From: Chryseobacterium jejuense
Lineage (GTDB): Bacteria > Bacteroidota > Bacteroidia > Flavobacteriales > Weeksellaceae
Assembly (NCBI RefSeq): GCF_900100075.1
Contig: NZ_FNEG01000005.1
Coordinates: forward strand, 1-64,000
Length of the DNA stretch: 64,000 nt
Direction: 5' to 3'
The notes beneath the pieces were generated by a model that saw only the letters and a list, made by a program, of their open reading frames with translations, ran no database searches and had not been told where the DNA came from. The position numbers were made by a program, and so were the translations under genes. Numbering within the stretch: the stretch's first letter is position 1; every line of letters begins with the position of its first letter. Below, piece after piece: positions 1 to 8,246 of this stretch.

Positions 1-2
1 GT

Positions 3-89
3 TGTAAGCTCGTGTATAGAATGTTTGCTGTAGTAAAAAGAGAACAACCTTTTGTAAATTTAGTACGATATAATTTGCATATGTCTTAG
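3..89 (+). CDS. Possible 3' end of a gene entering from the left edge
   Basis: A 28-codon open frame runs in from the window edge to a TAG at 87-89. Its residues (KLVYRMFAVVKREQPFVN and a short tail) look protein-like, and basic tails of this kind close some IS110-type transposases, but the piece is too short to assign. It could also be a chance open frame. No start is visible. Confidence 0.3.
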   Translation, partial: CKLVYRMFAVVKREQPFVNLVRYNLHMS

Positions 90-183
90 AATACATGGAT
101 TGACACAGATTATTACATTTTAATACCTTCTCGTATGGTTGTGTAATTTGGGACATTATTTGTGATGTTTGTGTTTTATTTTT

Positions 184-250
184 AGGTTTTGGCTAAAGCC
201 AATGAAATTATGATTTATTTGTCTGGCCGGGCTAAAGCCCGCCCCTATTG
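184..250 (+). repeat. Solo REP-like element with two hairpins
   Basis: This stretch has the same architecture as the four REP units near 23-24 kb: a GGCTAAAGCC palindrome preceded by TTTT, a variable spacer, then GGGCTAAAGCCC and CCTATTGAT. Only one copy is present here, without the inverted partner seen around the transposase. Confidence 0.8.
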
Positions 251-303
251 ATATTGATATCCGTGTGGATATACAAGGAGAAAAATAGTTGTTTAACGAC
301 AAG

Positions 304-398
304 ATCTTTTATCTTTTATCTTTTATCTTTTATCTTTTATCTTTTATCTTTTATCTTTTATCTTTTATCTTTTATCTTTTATCTTTTATCTTTTATCT
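304..398. repeat. Heptanucleotide tandem repeat (ATCTTTT, about 13.6 copies)
   Basis: A perfect run of the 7-bp unit ATCTTTT fills 95 bases and ends one base before the stop codon of the minus-strand gene at 400. An open frame across it would encode SFIFYLL repeats, but that frame is an artefact of the array. Seven is not a multiple of three, so copy-number changes would shift any reading frame through it. Confidence 0.95.
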
Positions 399-399
399 C

Positions 400-726
400 C
401 TATAAATACTTCCTAAAGTTCCAGAACCTTCTTTTTTTAAGGTAATTCAAATTATGTTCATTGGCATAGGCTTCTCTTTCAAATGAGATTCTTCTGTATG
501 CCTGATAACCGTCTTTTAGCTTAAAAAACCAGTAATAATATTCAATAACATAGAAAATATAGAAAAATATGATAAGCATCTCCAGCTGTTGTCTCAAATG
601 GATTTTCTCATGATTGATAAGTGTATAATTTTCCTTATCTTCGGATTTCCTAATGAAGATAAAGGGAAAGAGAGCAATGCCGTTAATTTTTAGTTTTTTT
701 AATGGCTTTTGGCATACAATTATCAT
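400..726 (-). CDS. Small membrane protein with HExxH motif
   Basis: About 108 residues. After a hydrophobic N-terminal part comes NHEKIHLRQQLEML, which contains HExxH, then a membrane segment rich in Phe, Tyr and Ile, then SFEREAYANE, whose glutamates could supply a third metal ligand, and a basic C-terminus. The layout (HExxH helix, membrane segment, downstream E) recalls small integral-membrane metalloproteins, so a zinc-dependent role is possible but unproven. An upstream ATG at 759 would add 11 residues but lies 7 bases from the divergent start at 767; I prefer 726. Confidence 0.65.
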   Translation of the reverse strand: MIIVCQKPLKKLKINGIALFPFIFIRKSEDKENYTLINHEKIHLRQQLEMLIIFFYIFYVIEYYYWFFKLKDGYQAYRRISFEREAYANEHNLNYLKKRRFWNFRKYL

Positions 727-763
727 ACTAACAAATATAAAAAGTTTTTTGACTTGCATTTAA

Positions 764-946
<183 letters not shown>

Positions 947-951
947 ATAAA

Positions 952-1479
952 ATGAAAAAATATATTTTTATTTTGTTGGCAGCAGCTACATTAGGTTTAA
1001 CTTCTTGTAGCCCGTTTCAGGTACGTTCAGATTATGCTGAAACCGCCAATTTCAATTCTTACAAAACATATAAAATAAGAATTGATGATCTTAAATTGAA
1101 TGATATTGATAAAGACAGAGTTCTGAATGAGCTTTCAAGACAGCTTCAGACCAAAGGACTTCAGTCCGGAGAGAACCCTGATCTTATTGTCAACGTAAAA
1201 GCAAATCATAAGAAGGTTACAGATATACAAAGTTCTTCTCCTTACGGAATGTGGGGCTGGGGCGGCCCATTCGGATGGGGTGTTGGAATGAACAGAACAT
1301 GGACAAGCAATTATAATGAAGGAGCGCTTATTGTTGACCTTATTGATTCAAAATCCAATAAACTGGTATGGCAGGGTATCGGAAGCGGAATTTCTGTAGA
1401 TTCTCCAAAGTCTAAACAGAGACAGATTCCTGAAATCATGGCTGAGATTATGAAAAATTATCCGCCACAAAGAAAATAA
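952..1479 (+). CDS. DUF4136 lipoprotein
   Basis: A 175-residue predicted lipoprotein. The N-terminus is a type II signal peptide with lipobox LTSC (Cys at about residue 19). The rest fits DUF4136: an early FNSYKTYKI segment, a central region ending in DLIVNVKA, a Gly/Trp-rich insert (MWGWGGPFGWG) and a late ALIVDLIDSKSNKLVWQG strand, followed by a helix ending in YPPQ. Members are exported envelope proteins of unknown function. A hairpin terminator follows. Confidence 0.85.
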   Translation: MKKYIFILLAAATLGLTSCSPFQVRSDYAETANFNSYKTYKIRIDDLKLNDIDKDRVLNELSRQLQTKGLQSGENPDLIVNVKANHKKVTDIQSSSPYGMWGWGGPFGWGVGMNRTWTSNYNEGALIVDLIDSKSNKLVWQGIGSGISVDSPKSKQRQIPEIMAEIMKNYPPQRK

Positions 1480-1502
1480 GATTGATAGCTATTATTATAT
1501 AG

Positions 1503-1529
1503 GCCGGTACTTTTGTACTGGCTTTTTTG
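1503..1529 (+). terminator. Rho-independent terminator after the DUF4136 gene
   Basis: GCCGGTAC and GTACTGGC pair with one G-T pair around a TTTT loop and are followed by six T residues. Confidence 0.85.
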
Positions 1530-1858
1530 TTTTTATGAATGCTTATTTTTGAGATACAGGTACGTGATGCAAGGCGCAAGTTGGAAAATTAAAGCTACTA
1601 AATTTCTTTTCTTATTCAGTTTAGCCTACAATATGAATACCGAAATTTAGATTCTCACGGAATGACAAAGATGGATAAATAAGCTAAGTTTTCACAATCA
1701 TTTTCGCCAACTTTATTTCTTCATTGGGTATCAATTATCGTTCATCAATCATCATTTATCCTTCTTTGGTGAAAGCAAAATGCGGTACATTCAAAATTAA
1801 TAATAATGTAATTTTTTATTCACAAAAATGTAGTAATCTTGTGGAAAATTATATTAAT
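1530..1858. other. Intergenic region with degenerate repeat remnants
   Basis: No credible gene. Near 1648-1670 lies AGATTCTCACGGAATGACA, a relative of the GTCATTCC...GAATCT element near 10482. At 1834-1841 TAATCTTG is one base off the Bacteroidota -7 consensus and is correctly placed to drive the endonuclease gene. The in-frame extension of that gene back to 1724 lacks a signal peptide at its start and is not used. Confidence 0.6.
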
Positions 1859-3652
1859 ATGAAAAAAATCATCTTATTCTCTGTATTCTCGGGGCTTGCC
1901 TATGCTCAGGCTCCTTCGGGATACTATAACTCTGCCAACGGATTGAGTGGTGCAGCCTTAAAAACTGCTTTAAGCAGCATTATCACCAGCGGACATCAGG
2001 ATAAAGGCTACAATGGATTATGGACAGCCTATAAGACCACTGACATTGATAAAGACTACGAAAATGATGGATCTATTCTTGATATTTATTCAGAGAAACC
2101 TGTAGGTACCGATCCTTATAAATATACACCAGGATCTAACCAGTGTGGTACTTATTCTACGGAAGGAAATTGCTATAACAGAGAGCATATTGTTCCTCAA
2201 AGCTTATTTAGTCAGGCTTCACCAATGGTGGCGGATATTCACTTCATCAGAGCTACAGATGGTAAAGTAAATGGAATGAGAAGTAATTATCCATTCGGAA
2301 AGGTTGGGAGTGCTACTTTTACTTCCCAAAATGGATCAAAATTGGGTAATTCTGCTTCTTCTGGATATTCAGGGACCGTTTTTGAGCCGATTGATGAGTT
2401 TAAAGGGGATGTTGCCCGTATGATCTTCTATTTTGTAACGCGTTATCAGAGTAAACTTTCTTCTTTTTCTTCTGGAAATATGTTGGGAAGTTCTACATTT
2501 CCGGGGCTTCAGACCTGGGAACTGAATGTTCTTTTAGCATGGCATAATCAGGATCCTGTTTCTCAGGCTGAAATCAAGAGAAATAATGCTTCTTACACTT
2601 ATCAAGGAAATAGAAACCCTTTTATTGATAATCCAAGCTATGTAAATCTTATCTGGGGTTCTCAACAACCAACCAGTGACACCCAGTCTCCAACAACTGC
2701 TACAAGTTTAGCCGTATCTGCCAAAACATCTAACAGTATTTCTCTTACATGGAATGCTGCTACAGACAACGTGGGAGTTTCTGCCTACAATGTTTATATG
2801 AATGGAAGTCTGCAAACTACGGTAAGTTCAACTTCTACTACAATTTCAGGATTAACACCATCTACAACTTATAGTTTCTATATTGTAGCCAAAGATGCTG
2901 CAGGAAATTCATCTTCTAACAGTTCTTCCGTTTCAGGAACAACAAATGCAGGAACAACCAATCCTAATCCATCCACAGATTGTGCCAATGAAAATTTTGA
3001 ATCAATTCCAGCTGCAAGTTCTACCTATTCTACCAAAACATGGAGCAATGGTGGAATTTCATGGACCGCTACAGATTCGAGAACTGACCAAACGATCAAT
3101 AATAAAGCAATTACAGTAAGAAACGGATCATTAACATCAGGAAGTTCTGCTAATGGTATTGGTTCTTTAACAGTAACTACACAGTTGAAATTCTCAGGAA
3201 ATAATGATGCTTTTGATGTGAAAGTAAACGGAACTACAGTAGGAACAATTCCTTACAGTACTACAGCAACAACAACGACTATCAACAATATTAATGTTTC
3301 CGGAAATGTAACGGTAAGCCTTGTGAATAAATCAACCAGCAACAGAGTGGCTATTGATGATCTGAAATGGACATGTTATTCCGGAACTTCTGTCAGACAA
3401 GCTCAAAGTGTTACCCCAGAGGCTACACAAAGCTTTAAAATTACCCCTAACCCGATCACGAATCAGGAAATCACTGTAAAAGGTGATGTTCAGAATATCA
3501 AAAAAGCTGAGATCTATACCTTACAAGGAAAAGTTCTGCAAACAATTGACAGACCTTTCAGAAATGGTAATGTAATCAGAACAGAAACGCTTAATCAAGG
3601 AGTTTATATTTTAAAACTGGATGGAACTACGATGCAGTTTTTAGTTAAATAA
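1859..3652 (+). CDS. Secreted endonuclease I with FN3 and T9SS sorting domain
   Basis: A 597-residue multidomain exported nuclease. From ATG 1859 there is a signal peptide (FSVFSGLAYA). Residues about 20-270 are an endonuclease I (EndA/NucM) domain with the catalytic motif NREHIVPQSLF (His near 110) and the later DVARMIFYFVTRYQ helix. A fibronectin type III domain (about 278-362) follows, then a cysteine-bounded beta domain (about 374-512), then a T9SS type A C-terminal domain opening with ITPNPITNQEITV and closing with GVYILKLDG. Expected product: a non-specific extracellular DNase or RNase carried by T9SS. The start is set by the signal peptide. Confidence 0.9.
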   Translation: MKKIILFSVFSGLAYAQAPSGYYNSANGLSGAALKTALSSIITSGHQDKGYNGLWTAYKTTDIDKDYENDGSILDIYSEKPVGTDPYKYTPGSNQCGTYSTEGNCYNREHIVPQSLFSQASPMVADIHFIRATDGKVNGMRSNYPFGKVGSATFTSQNGSKLGNSASSGYSGTVFEPIDEFKGDVARMIFYFVTRYQSKLSSFSSGNMLGSSTFPGLQTWELNVLLAWHNQDPVSQAEIKRNNASYTYQGNRNPFIDNPSYVNLIWGSQQPTSDTQSPTTATSLAVSAKTSNSISLTWNAATDNVGVSAYNVYMNGSLQTTVSSTSTTISGLTPSTTYSFYIVAKDAAGNSSSNSSSVSGTTNAGTTNPNPSTDCANENFESIPAASSTYSTKTWSNGGISWTATDSRTDQTINNKAITVRNGSLTSGSSANGIGSLTVTTQLKFSGNNDAFDVKVNGTTVGTIPYSTTATTTTINNINVSGNVTVSLVNKSTSNRVAIDDLKWTCYSGTSVRQAQSVTPEATQSFKITPNPITNQEITVKGDVQNIKKAEIYTLQGKVLQTIDRPFRNGNVIRTETLNQGVYILKLDGTTMQFLVK

Positions 3653-3670
3653 TTCAAAAATATTCATCAT

Positions 3671-3709
3671 AAAAAATGGCTGGTCTTCTTGTAAGGCCAG
3701 CCATTTTTG
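3671..3709. terminator. Strong terminator after the endonuclease gene
   Basis: AAAATGGCTGGTCTT and AAGGCCAGCCATTTT form a long stem, with one G-T pair, around CTTGT and are flanked by A and T runs, so it could work in both directions. Confidence 0.9.
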
Positions 3710-3835
3710 TTCTCGCAGATCTTGCTGATTTCGCAGATTTTTCTGAATGTTATGTTCAGACGTAAAGTTTTTATTTTTGGAGTTCTTTATTTTAATGAGT
3801 AAAGAATTTAATCAGCAAGTTGATTTGATGAAGCA

Positions 3836-3935
3836 AAAGACAGAACTCTGATGTTGAGTGACGCAAGGATTTATTTATATTTTTGGAGAGTAAGGCACAA
3901 AGATTTTATCTGCGATAAAATTGTTGATTCAAATT
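3836..3935. repeat. Dispersed intergenic repeat with ATTTTATC hairpin, copy 1
   Basis: Contains ACGCAAGGATTTAT, then AAGGCACAAAGATTTTATCTGCGATAAAATTGTTG written as one block; the core is the hairpin ATTTTATC-TGC-GATAAAAT. A related block lies at 10345-10440. The space between 3710 and 3836 holds only fragments such as CGCAGATCTTGCTGATTTCGCAGA. Confidence 0.7.
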
Positions 3936-3985
3936 ATCTTTGTTAATCTGTTTCAATGAACTCCTTTATTTATCAGACTTTAGAA

Positions 3986-4019
3986 ACTTCCAGCTACCAA
4001 CCCCCAGCTTCCTTACTTA
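3986..4019 (+). repeat. Dispersed pyrimidine-rich element at a gene 3' end, copy 1
   Basis: The block CTTCCAGCTACCAACCCCC followed by AGCTTCCTTACTTA overlaps the stop codon (4013-4015) of the minus-strand gene. An inverted relative is at 60104-60141, directly after the stop of the AraC gene, and a shortened one near 54798. Confidence 0.55.
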
Positions 4020-4396
4020 CTAAGCTTATCTTTTTCTTCAATTATTTTAGACCAGTCGGTAAACATTTTGGTAATGGTTTTCTCATTCATCAGGCAGAAA
4101 AAGAACATTCCTGCAAAAACGGTTAACCAACAATATGCTAATTTAATTCCATTCCTATCTGTAATAAAATAGAGAACGAAAATGGTAAGAATTCCCAATA
4201 AAAAGGTAAACATCAACGTATATAATAATACATTGATGATATACATATTCAGCTTTATTTTTCTAAAAACCCAGCCTACCAAAGCGATGGGAAGCGCCAG
4301 CAGTATTGGAGTAAGAAGTGCTGCAAAAATCAGCATTTCGGGATGAGCCATCAGGTCTTTCTCGAAACCGAAAAAGGTGTTAAAACTGTACTCCAT
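4013..4396 (-). CDS. Small three-to-four-segment membrane protein
   Basis: 127 residues with hydrophobic segments at about 20-43, 50-78 and 85-105 and a charged C-terminus (EEKDKLSK). No known family recognised. It overlaps the 3' end of lemA by 17 bases and is therefore the last gene of the lemA/GIDE unit; the tight overlap suggests translational coupling and a shared envelope role. Confidence 0.75.
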   Translation of the reverse strand: MEYSFNTFFGFEKDLMAHPEMLIFAALLTPILLALPIALVGWVFRKIKLNMYIINVLLYTLMFTFLLGILTIFVLYFITDRNGIKLAYCWLTVFAGMFFFCLMNEKTITKMFTDWSKIIEEKDKLSK

Positions 4397-4940
4397 GGTA
4401 TTGTTTTTCCTGTTCTGTTACTTCTAGCAGGATTTTATCTTTATACCCAAGCATTTTTGCCAATATCACATTCGGGAACTCATGAATTCCTATGTTGTAA
4501 AGGTTAACACTGTCATTGAAAAACTCTCTTCTGTCGGAGATTTTATTTTCCAGTTCCGAGATTCTTTTCTGAAGTTCAAGAAAGTTATTATTGGATCTCA
4601 GTTCCGGATAATTTTCAGATACGGCAAAGAATGAAGATAAAGCTTTTGAGGTCTCATTTGCCAACGCTGTTTTCTTATCTGAATCTGTGGTGGTAGTGTA
4701 AACGGTTCTCAGTTCCGTCAGCTTAGTAAGAATGTCTTTTTCGTAGTTCATGAAATTTTTGGCTACGCTTACCAGATTGGGAATTTCATCTGCTCTCTGC
4801 TTCAGAACAACATCAATATTGCTGTATGCTTTATCCACATTGAATTTGAGCAATACTAATTTGTTATATAGATTAATCAGAAAGCTTATCACTGCTACAG
4901 CAAGCAGGGCAAGTAATATGATGGCTACGGTTTGATTCAT
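4380..4940 (-). CDS. lemA: LemA family protein
   Basis: 186 residues, the normal LemA size. One N-terminal membrane segment (about 5-25) precedes a helical domain with the family signatures NIDVVLKQRADEIPNLV, ENYPELRSN and the long helix ISDRREFFNDSVNLYN. The N-terminus is expected to be very short on one side of the membrane, with the helical bundle on the other. Its molecular activity is not established. The start overlaps the stop of the upstream GIDE gene by one base (TAATG), so the two are translationally coupled; LemA-GIDE neighbours recur in bacteria. Confidence 0.92.
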   Translation of the reverse strand: MNQTVAIILLALLAVAVISFLINLYNKLVLLKFNVDKAYSNIDVVLKQRADEIPNLVSVAKNFMNYEKDILTKLTELRTVYTTTTDSDKKTALANETSKALSSFFAVSENYPELRSNNNFLELQKRISELENKISDRREFFNDSVNLYNIGIHEFPNVILAKMLGYKDKILLEVTEQEKQYHGVQF

Positions 4941-5722
4941 TATTGTATGAGTATATAAATGATGATTAATAAAATGATTGAACAGGTGAAAAGAAATGAT
5001 CTTAACAACGGCTGGTATTTATTCCACACAGAAATTCCTGATGATGAAGTAATCCCAAGAACTTTACGGTGTTCATCTTTTCTGATGAACGGAACTCCGT
5101 TTTTTGAATCGGCATAACCTACCAACAGCATCTGTTGACCGTTTTTTAAAAGAGTTTCTTTATATCTTTTATTATATGTACTGCTGATATTGGTTTCTCC
5201 CAATAGAACCAATTCAATTCCTTCGGGCTGGACACCAATAGTTCCTGTAGCATCTTTCATTTGGAAAGTATTGCATTGGGTCTCCCTGTGAACCGTTGTA
5301 TAGGTATACTTTCCATCTGAGTCTTTATCAACGTCTTCAATGGTGTAATAATATCCGATACATTCTTCATTATTCACCGGTGAGCGCAAAGGAGTTTCCA
5401 TTATTAACGTTCCTTCTACTTCAACAAGTCCTTTGGCCAGTGAAGCTATTTTAGACGTAGGCAGTGAAGCCTGTAATCTTAAAAACCGTTTGGCTCCGGA
5501 AGGCTTCAGAATGGTAAAAAAGATCAGGATAAAAATTCCCAGAGGAATACAATGCAAAACAAGGCCTGCATACTCATCATAGTTGGTATTTATATCTGAA
5601 AGGTATGCATGCAGCGGCATTTTTTCTTTAAAAATAAGCCATAATATATAATAGAGAAAGCAGAACAAAACTATTCCTAAAATGGCATAGCCTGTGGGTG
5701 ACATTTTTTTCTTATTCTCCAT
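4940..5722 (-). CDS. GIDE-domain (MULAN-like) membrane protein
   Basis: 260 residues: two N-terminal membrane segments (about 10-30 and 48-70), a soluble region starting FLRLQASLPTSKIASLAKG and containing VEVEGTLIMETPLRSPVNNEECI, and a C-terminal membrane segment (about 240-258). The SPVNNEECIGYYYTIE element is typical of the GIDE/BAM domain that in eukaryotic MULAN precedes a RING finger; no RING is present here. Function in bacteria is unknown. It forms the unit DUF3592 - GIDE - LemA - small membrane protein. Confidence 0.8.
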   Translation of the reverse strand: MENKKKMSPTGYAILGIVLFCFLYYILWLIFKEKMPLHAYLSDINTNYDEYAGLVLHCIPLGIFILIFFTILKPSGAKRFLRLQASLPTSKIASLAKGLVEVEGTLIMETPLRSPVNNEECIGYYYTIEDVDKDSDGKYTYTTVHRETQCNTFQMKDATGTIGVQPEGIELVLLGETNISSTYNKRYKETLLKNGQQMLLVGYADSKNGVPFIRKDEHRKVLGITSSSGISVWNKYQPLLRSFLFTCSIILLIIIYILIQ

Positions 5723-5817
5723 ATATTTTGTGTTTGAAATCTTTTTTCAATTAGTGTTATCTCAAAAATACATTTTTATTTCAGAATCATTCTGCTTTTT
5801 CTTTTAATGGGCTTGCA

Positions 5818-6471
5818 TCAGTGTTTAAGTATCATCAGCAATATACATCCTACATTCAATCCAATAATTACGAGAGCTCCATATAAAGAAAGAGTGATCC
5901 GCTTTTTAAAGGTTTCATTTTTAATATACGTGCTGACTAAACATGTAAAAAAGGCTGCTAATCCGGTAAAAACACATCCCAATATGAGCATTATCCAATC
6001 GAGTTCAATGCTGTTGGCATCTTCATTGGCTTCACTGTCTGTAATTCTCAGGGTCTGCCCTATTGCAGGCGGATGATCATCGGTAATATCCAATGTTTTT
6101 ATGACTTCTTCTCCCTTGAAGTTGGTGTATTTTACTCTAGGAAAATATACTGGTTTATTGTAACGTCCGGAAGTAGGGAAATTTTTGGTAGCAATATTTT
6201 CTTTTTTATACCCGATAACAACAGCTTCATATTGTTTTTCCGAAAGGGTTCTGTATGCTTTCTCCCAAAAAAAACTATAAGATAAAACCATCGTTATAGA
6301 ATTGAGAGAAATGATTAACAGACTTATAAAAAACAATATAAATCCCTTTTCTAAAATTCCTGATTTCCCTTTTACGACACTTCTCTTTTTTAGAATTTTA
6401 TCAAAAATCCTATAAGCGATATAGCAAGAAAATAAGCATACGATTAAAAAGAAGTATCCTAAAAAGGTCAT
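5818..6471 (-). CDS. DUF3592 membrane protein
   Basis: 217 residues. Membrane segments at about 4-22 and 45-65 are followed by an extracytoplasmic domain (YEAVVIGYKKENIATKNF ... YFPRVKYTNFKGEEV ... PPAIGQTLRI) with the DUF3592 strand pattern, then two further membrane segments (about 155-180, 190-215). It belongs with the minus-strand membrane gene cluster, 95 bases upstream of the GIDE gene. Role unknown. Confidence 0.8.
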   Translation of the reverse strand: MTFLGYFFLIVCLFSCYIAYRIFDKILKKRSVVKGKSGILEKGFILFFISLLIISLNSITMVLSYSFFWEKAYRTLSEKQYEAVVIGYKKENIATKNFPTSGRYNKPVYFPRVKYTNFKGEEVIKTLDITDDHPPAIGQTLRITDSEANEDANSIELDWIMLILGCVFTGLAAFFTCLVSTYIKNETFKKRITLSLYGALVIIGLNVGCILLMILKH

Positions 6472-6502
6472 ATTTTATTTTGATAAATAATGAGTATCGA
6501 AT

Positions 6503-7564
6503 TTATTGTTCTCTATTGGATACTAGAAGTCTGGTCAGGTATTGGTTGCCAAACTCAAGACGAACAAAGCGATTATCCATTTTAAAAGTAACTACCGTTA
6601 AAGCGCTTGAAGTATTGGCATCAACGTCTACCGTAGTCTGATACAGCTGTGCTTTATATCTTGCAAACTTGGTTTTACATTCTGAAGCTGAGCTTTCATT
6701 GAATACCAATCCATAAGGTAAACCAGCAACTTTTTGATCTCCATAATACTGAAGGGCATAATATTCTTCCCCATCATTCATTTTGGCGTAGATCAGATTG
6801 AAAACCTCATCGATATCCCAGCTTGAGTATTTTCCACCTTTGCAGGTCTCACATTCCGGCTCACTTGGCTGTATTTCCAAAAGTTTTGTAAAGGTATCAG
6901 CTGTTGTTGGCAACGTAATCAATTGTTTCTTGCCGAATAATGCCTGTAACTTCTTAGATGTGGTTTGTTGTATTAGCCTTCTATTGTCAAGCTCCTCCAT
7001 TTGAGCTGTAGCCTGTGCTTCTGCTGCGGCCATCTGTTCTTCCGTAGGTTCTGCTGCCGCATCTGCTGTAGCCTGTACGGAAGAAAAATTTGGTCTCTTA
7101 TAGGTTAACAGGAATTCTTTGATTTCGTTTTCTACTTTTCCTGTTGATTTAGTAAGCTTTACATCTACATCCTTCTTTGACCAACGATCAGGAACAATAG
7201 ATTCAATATCAATAGTAACTTTTGTACTTTTTTTGGAGATCTTCTTAAAGCTCACCATCCAGCTTGCCCGCTCAATGAATTGCTTGGATTTTGCGCCTTT
7301 ATTTAGCGCAAGATTCAGGTAAGGATTTTTATCTCCACCATCATATTTCAGGTTAAAAAGATCAACAGTGGTTGAAAAGTTATCCTCCATGGCAGCGGCG
7401 TCTGCTGCAATTTCCTTTGTGTAGTCATTTTTAAAATCAAAAATGATATTTTCAAGGATATCAATACTTTTAGGTACGGTAAATTCTACTTTTTGTGCAA
7501 ATGACAAACTGAAGCACATGGTACTCATTGCCGTAAAAAGTTTATAGTTTATATTGATTTTCAT
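6503..7564 (-). CDS. Exported protein of unknown function
   Basis: 353 residues with a cleavable signal peptide ending SLSFAQ. The mature part starts with a helical region rich in acidic residues and alanine, includes a low-complexity Ala/Glu stretch near 165-190 (DAAAEPTEEQMAAAEAQ), a CxxC (ECETCKGG) near 240 and ends in a beta-rich segment. I do not recognise a family. It lies between tssD and the DUF3592/GIDE/LemA genes on the same strand, but a hairpin at 7599-7631 separates it from tssD. Confidence 0.75.
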   Translation of the reverse strand: MKININYKLFTAMSTMCFSLSFAQKVEFTVPKSIDILENIIFDFKNDYTKEIAADAAAMEDNFSTTVDLFNLKYDGGDKNPYLNLALNKGAKSKQFIERASWMVSFKKISKKSTKVTIDIESIVPDRWSKKDVDVKLTKSTGKVENEIKEFLLTYKRPNFSSVQATADAAAEPTEEQMAAAEAQATAQMEELDNRRLIQQTTSKKLQALFGKKQLITLPTTADTFTKLLEIQPSEPECETCKGGKYSSWDIDEVFNLIYAKMNDGEEYYALQYYGDQKVAGLPYGLVFNESSASECKTKFARYKAQLYQTTVDVDANTSSALTVVTFKMDNRFVRLEFGNQYLTRLLVSNREQ

Positions 7565-7598
7565 TGTATTCGTTTTTTATAATTAAAGGTGTTATGAT

Positions 7599-7631
7599 AA
7601 AAAAGACTGCCTTACAAGGACAGTCTTTTTA
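7599..7631 (-). terminator. Terminator after tssD
   Basis: AAAAAGACTG and CAGTCTTTTT pair around CCTTACAAGGA, which can itself extend the stem; T runs exist on both strands. Confidence 0.85.
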
Positions 7632-7648
7632 TTTTAAGTGATGAAGAC

Positions 7649-8053
7649 TTAGCTGCTTGGCCAAAGTCCTGCATATTCAGAATTACCATAAGTAATAGTT
7701 TCCGCGCTTACTACAAAGCTAACCAGCATATTATTGCTGTCTATTGCATCAAAGTCAACTTCATGTTGAATTACATATCCATTTTCCCATTTCAAAGTAA
7801 TTAACGTTCCTTCTTCGTGAGATTTATTGAAATTGATTTCTCCGCTTGTAGGCTTATATTTGCTGTTCAGTATACTTTCCAATACATCAGATTTCTCTGT
7901 TGCTTCGATGGTTACTTTAATCAATGCATTTGACGGATCTGATGCTACACGTCCTGAAACATCTGTAGCTCTTGAAACGCTGTAATTAAGTTTTAATAAC
8001 TTCTGACCTTCACCTCCATTGAATTTTAAGATTCCTCTTGAATTTCCTGCCAT
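7649..8053 (-). CDS. tssD: T6SS tube protein TssD (Hcp-like), orphan
   Basis: 134 residues, matching the size and pattern of Bacteroidota TssD/Hcp: short N-terminus (MAGNSRGILKFNGGEGQKLL), a VSRATDVSGRVASDP strand-turn-strand element, YKPTSGEINFNK, and a C-terminal VSAETITYGNSEYAGLWP. In a T6SS subtype iii machine, hexameric rings of this protein build the inner tube. No sheath, baseplate, ClpV or spike gene lies in this window. It has its own promoter and terminator, so it is a single-gene unit. Confidence 0.85.
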   Translation of the reverse strand: MAGNSRGILKFNGGEGQKLLKLNYSVSRATDVSGRVASDPSNALIKVTIEATEKSDVLESILNSKYKPTSGEINFNKSHEEGTLITLKWENGYVIQHEVDFDAIDSNNMLVSFVVSAETITYGNSEYAGLWPSS

Positions 8054-8105
8054 ATTCTTAAATTTAAATCATTAATGATAGCCCTGTTTAAAGGATTTTC
8101 TAAAA

Positions 8106-8113
8106 CAAAGATA
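8106..8113 (-). promoter_or_regulatory. -7 promoter element for tssD
   Basis: On the minus strand TATCTTTG matches the Bacteroidota TAnnTTTG element, 53 bases before the tssD start codon. Confidence 0.65.
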
Positions 8114-8246
8114 GACTTCATGTTCTAATCTAAAAAGTTTTAAGGTCACTGTTTCAAAAATTGTAGTAATTCTACTACTTTACTGTTTTCAAAATTATAG
8201 AGTCTTCAAAAAAGGACTTTGCCTTTTAAGCTTCTCTACCCTATAA

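Noticed and set aside
248..445. Plus-strand ORF with SFIFYLL repeats
   Set aside because: It is the translation of the 7-bp tandem array and overlaps the end of a better gene on the other strand.
1724..1858. N-terminal extension of the endonuclease gene
   Set aside because: The extension has no signal peptide or family similarity, while ATG 1859 begins a proper signal peptide behind a promoter-like box.
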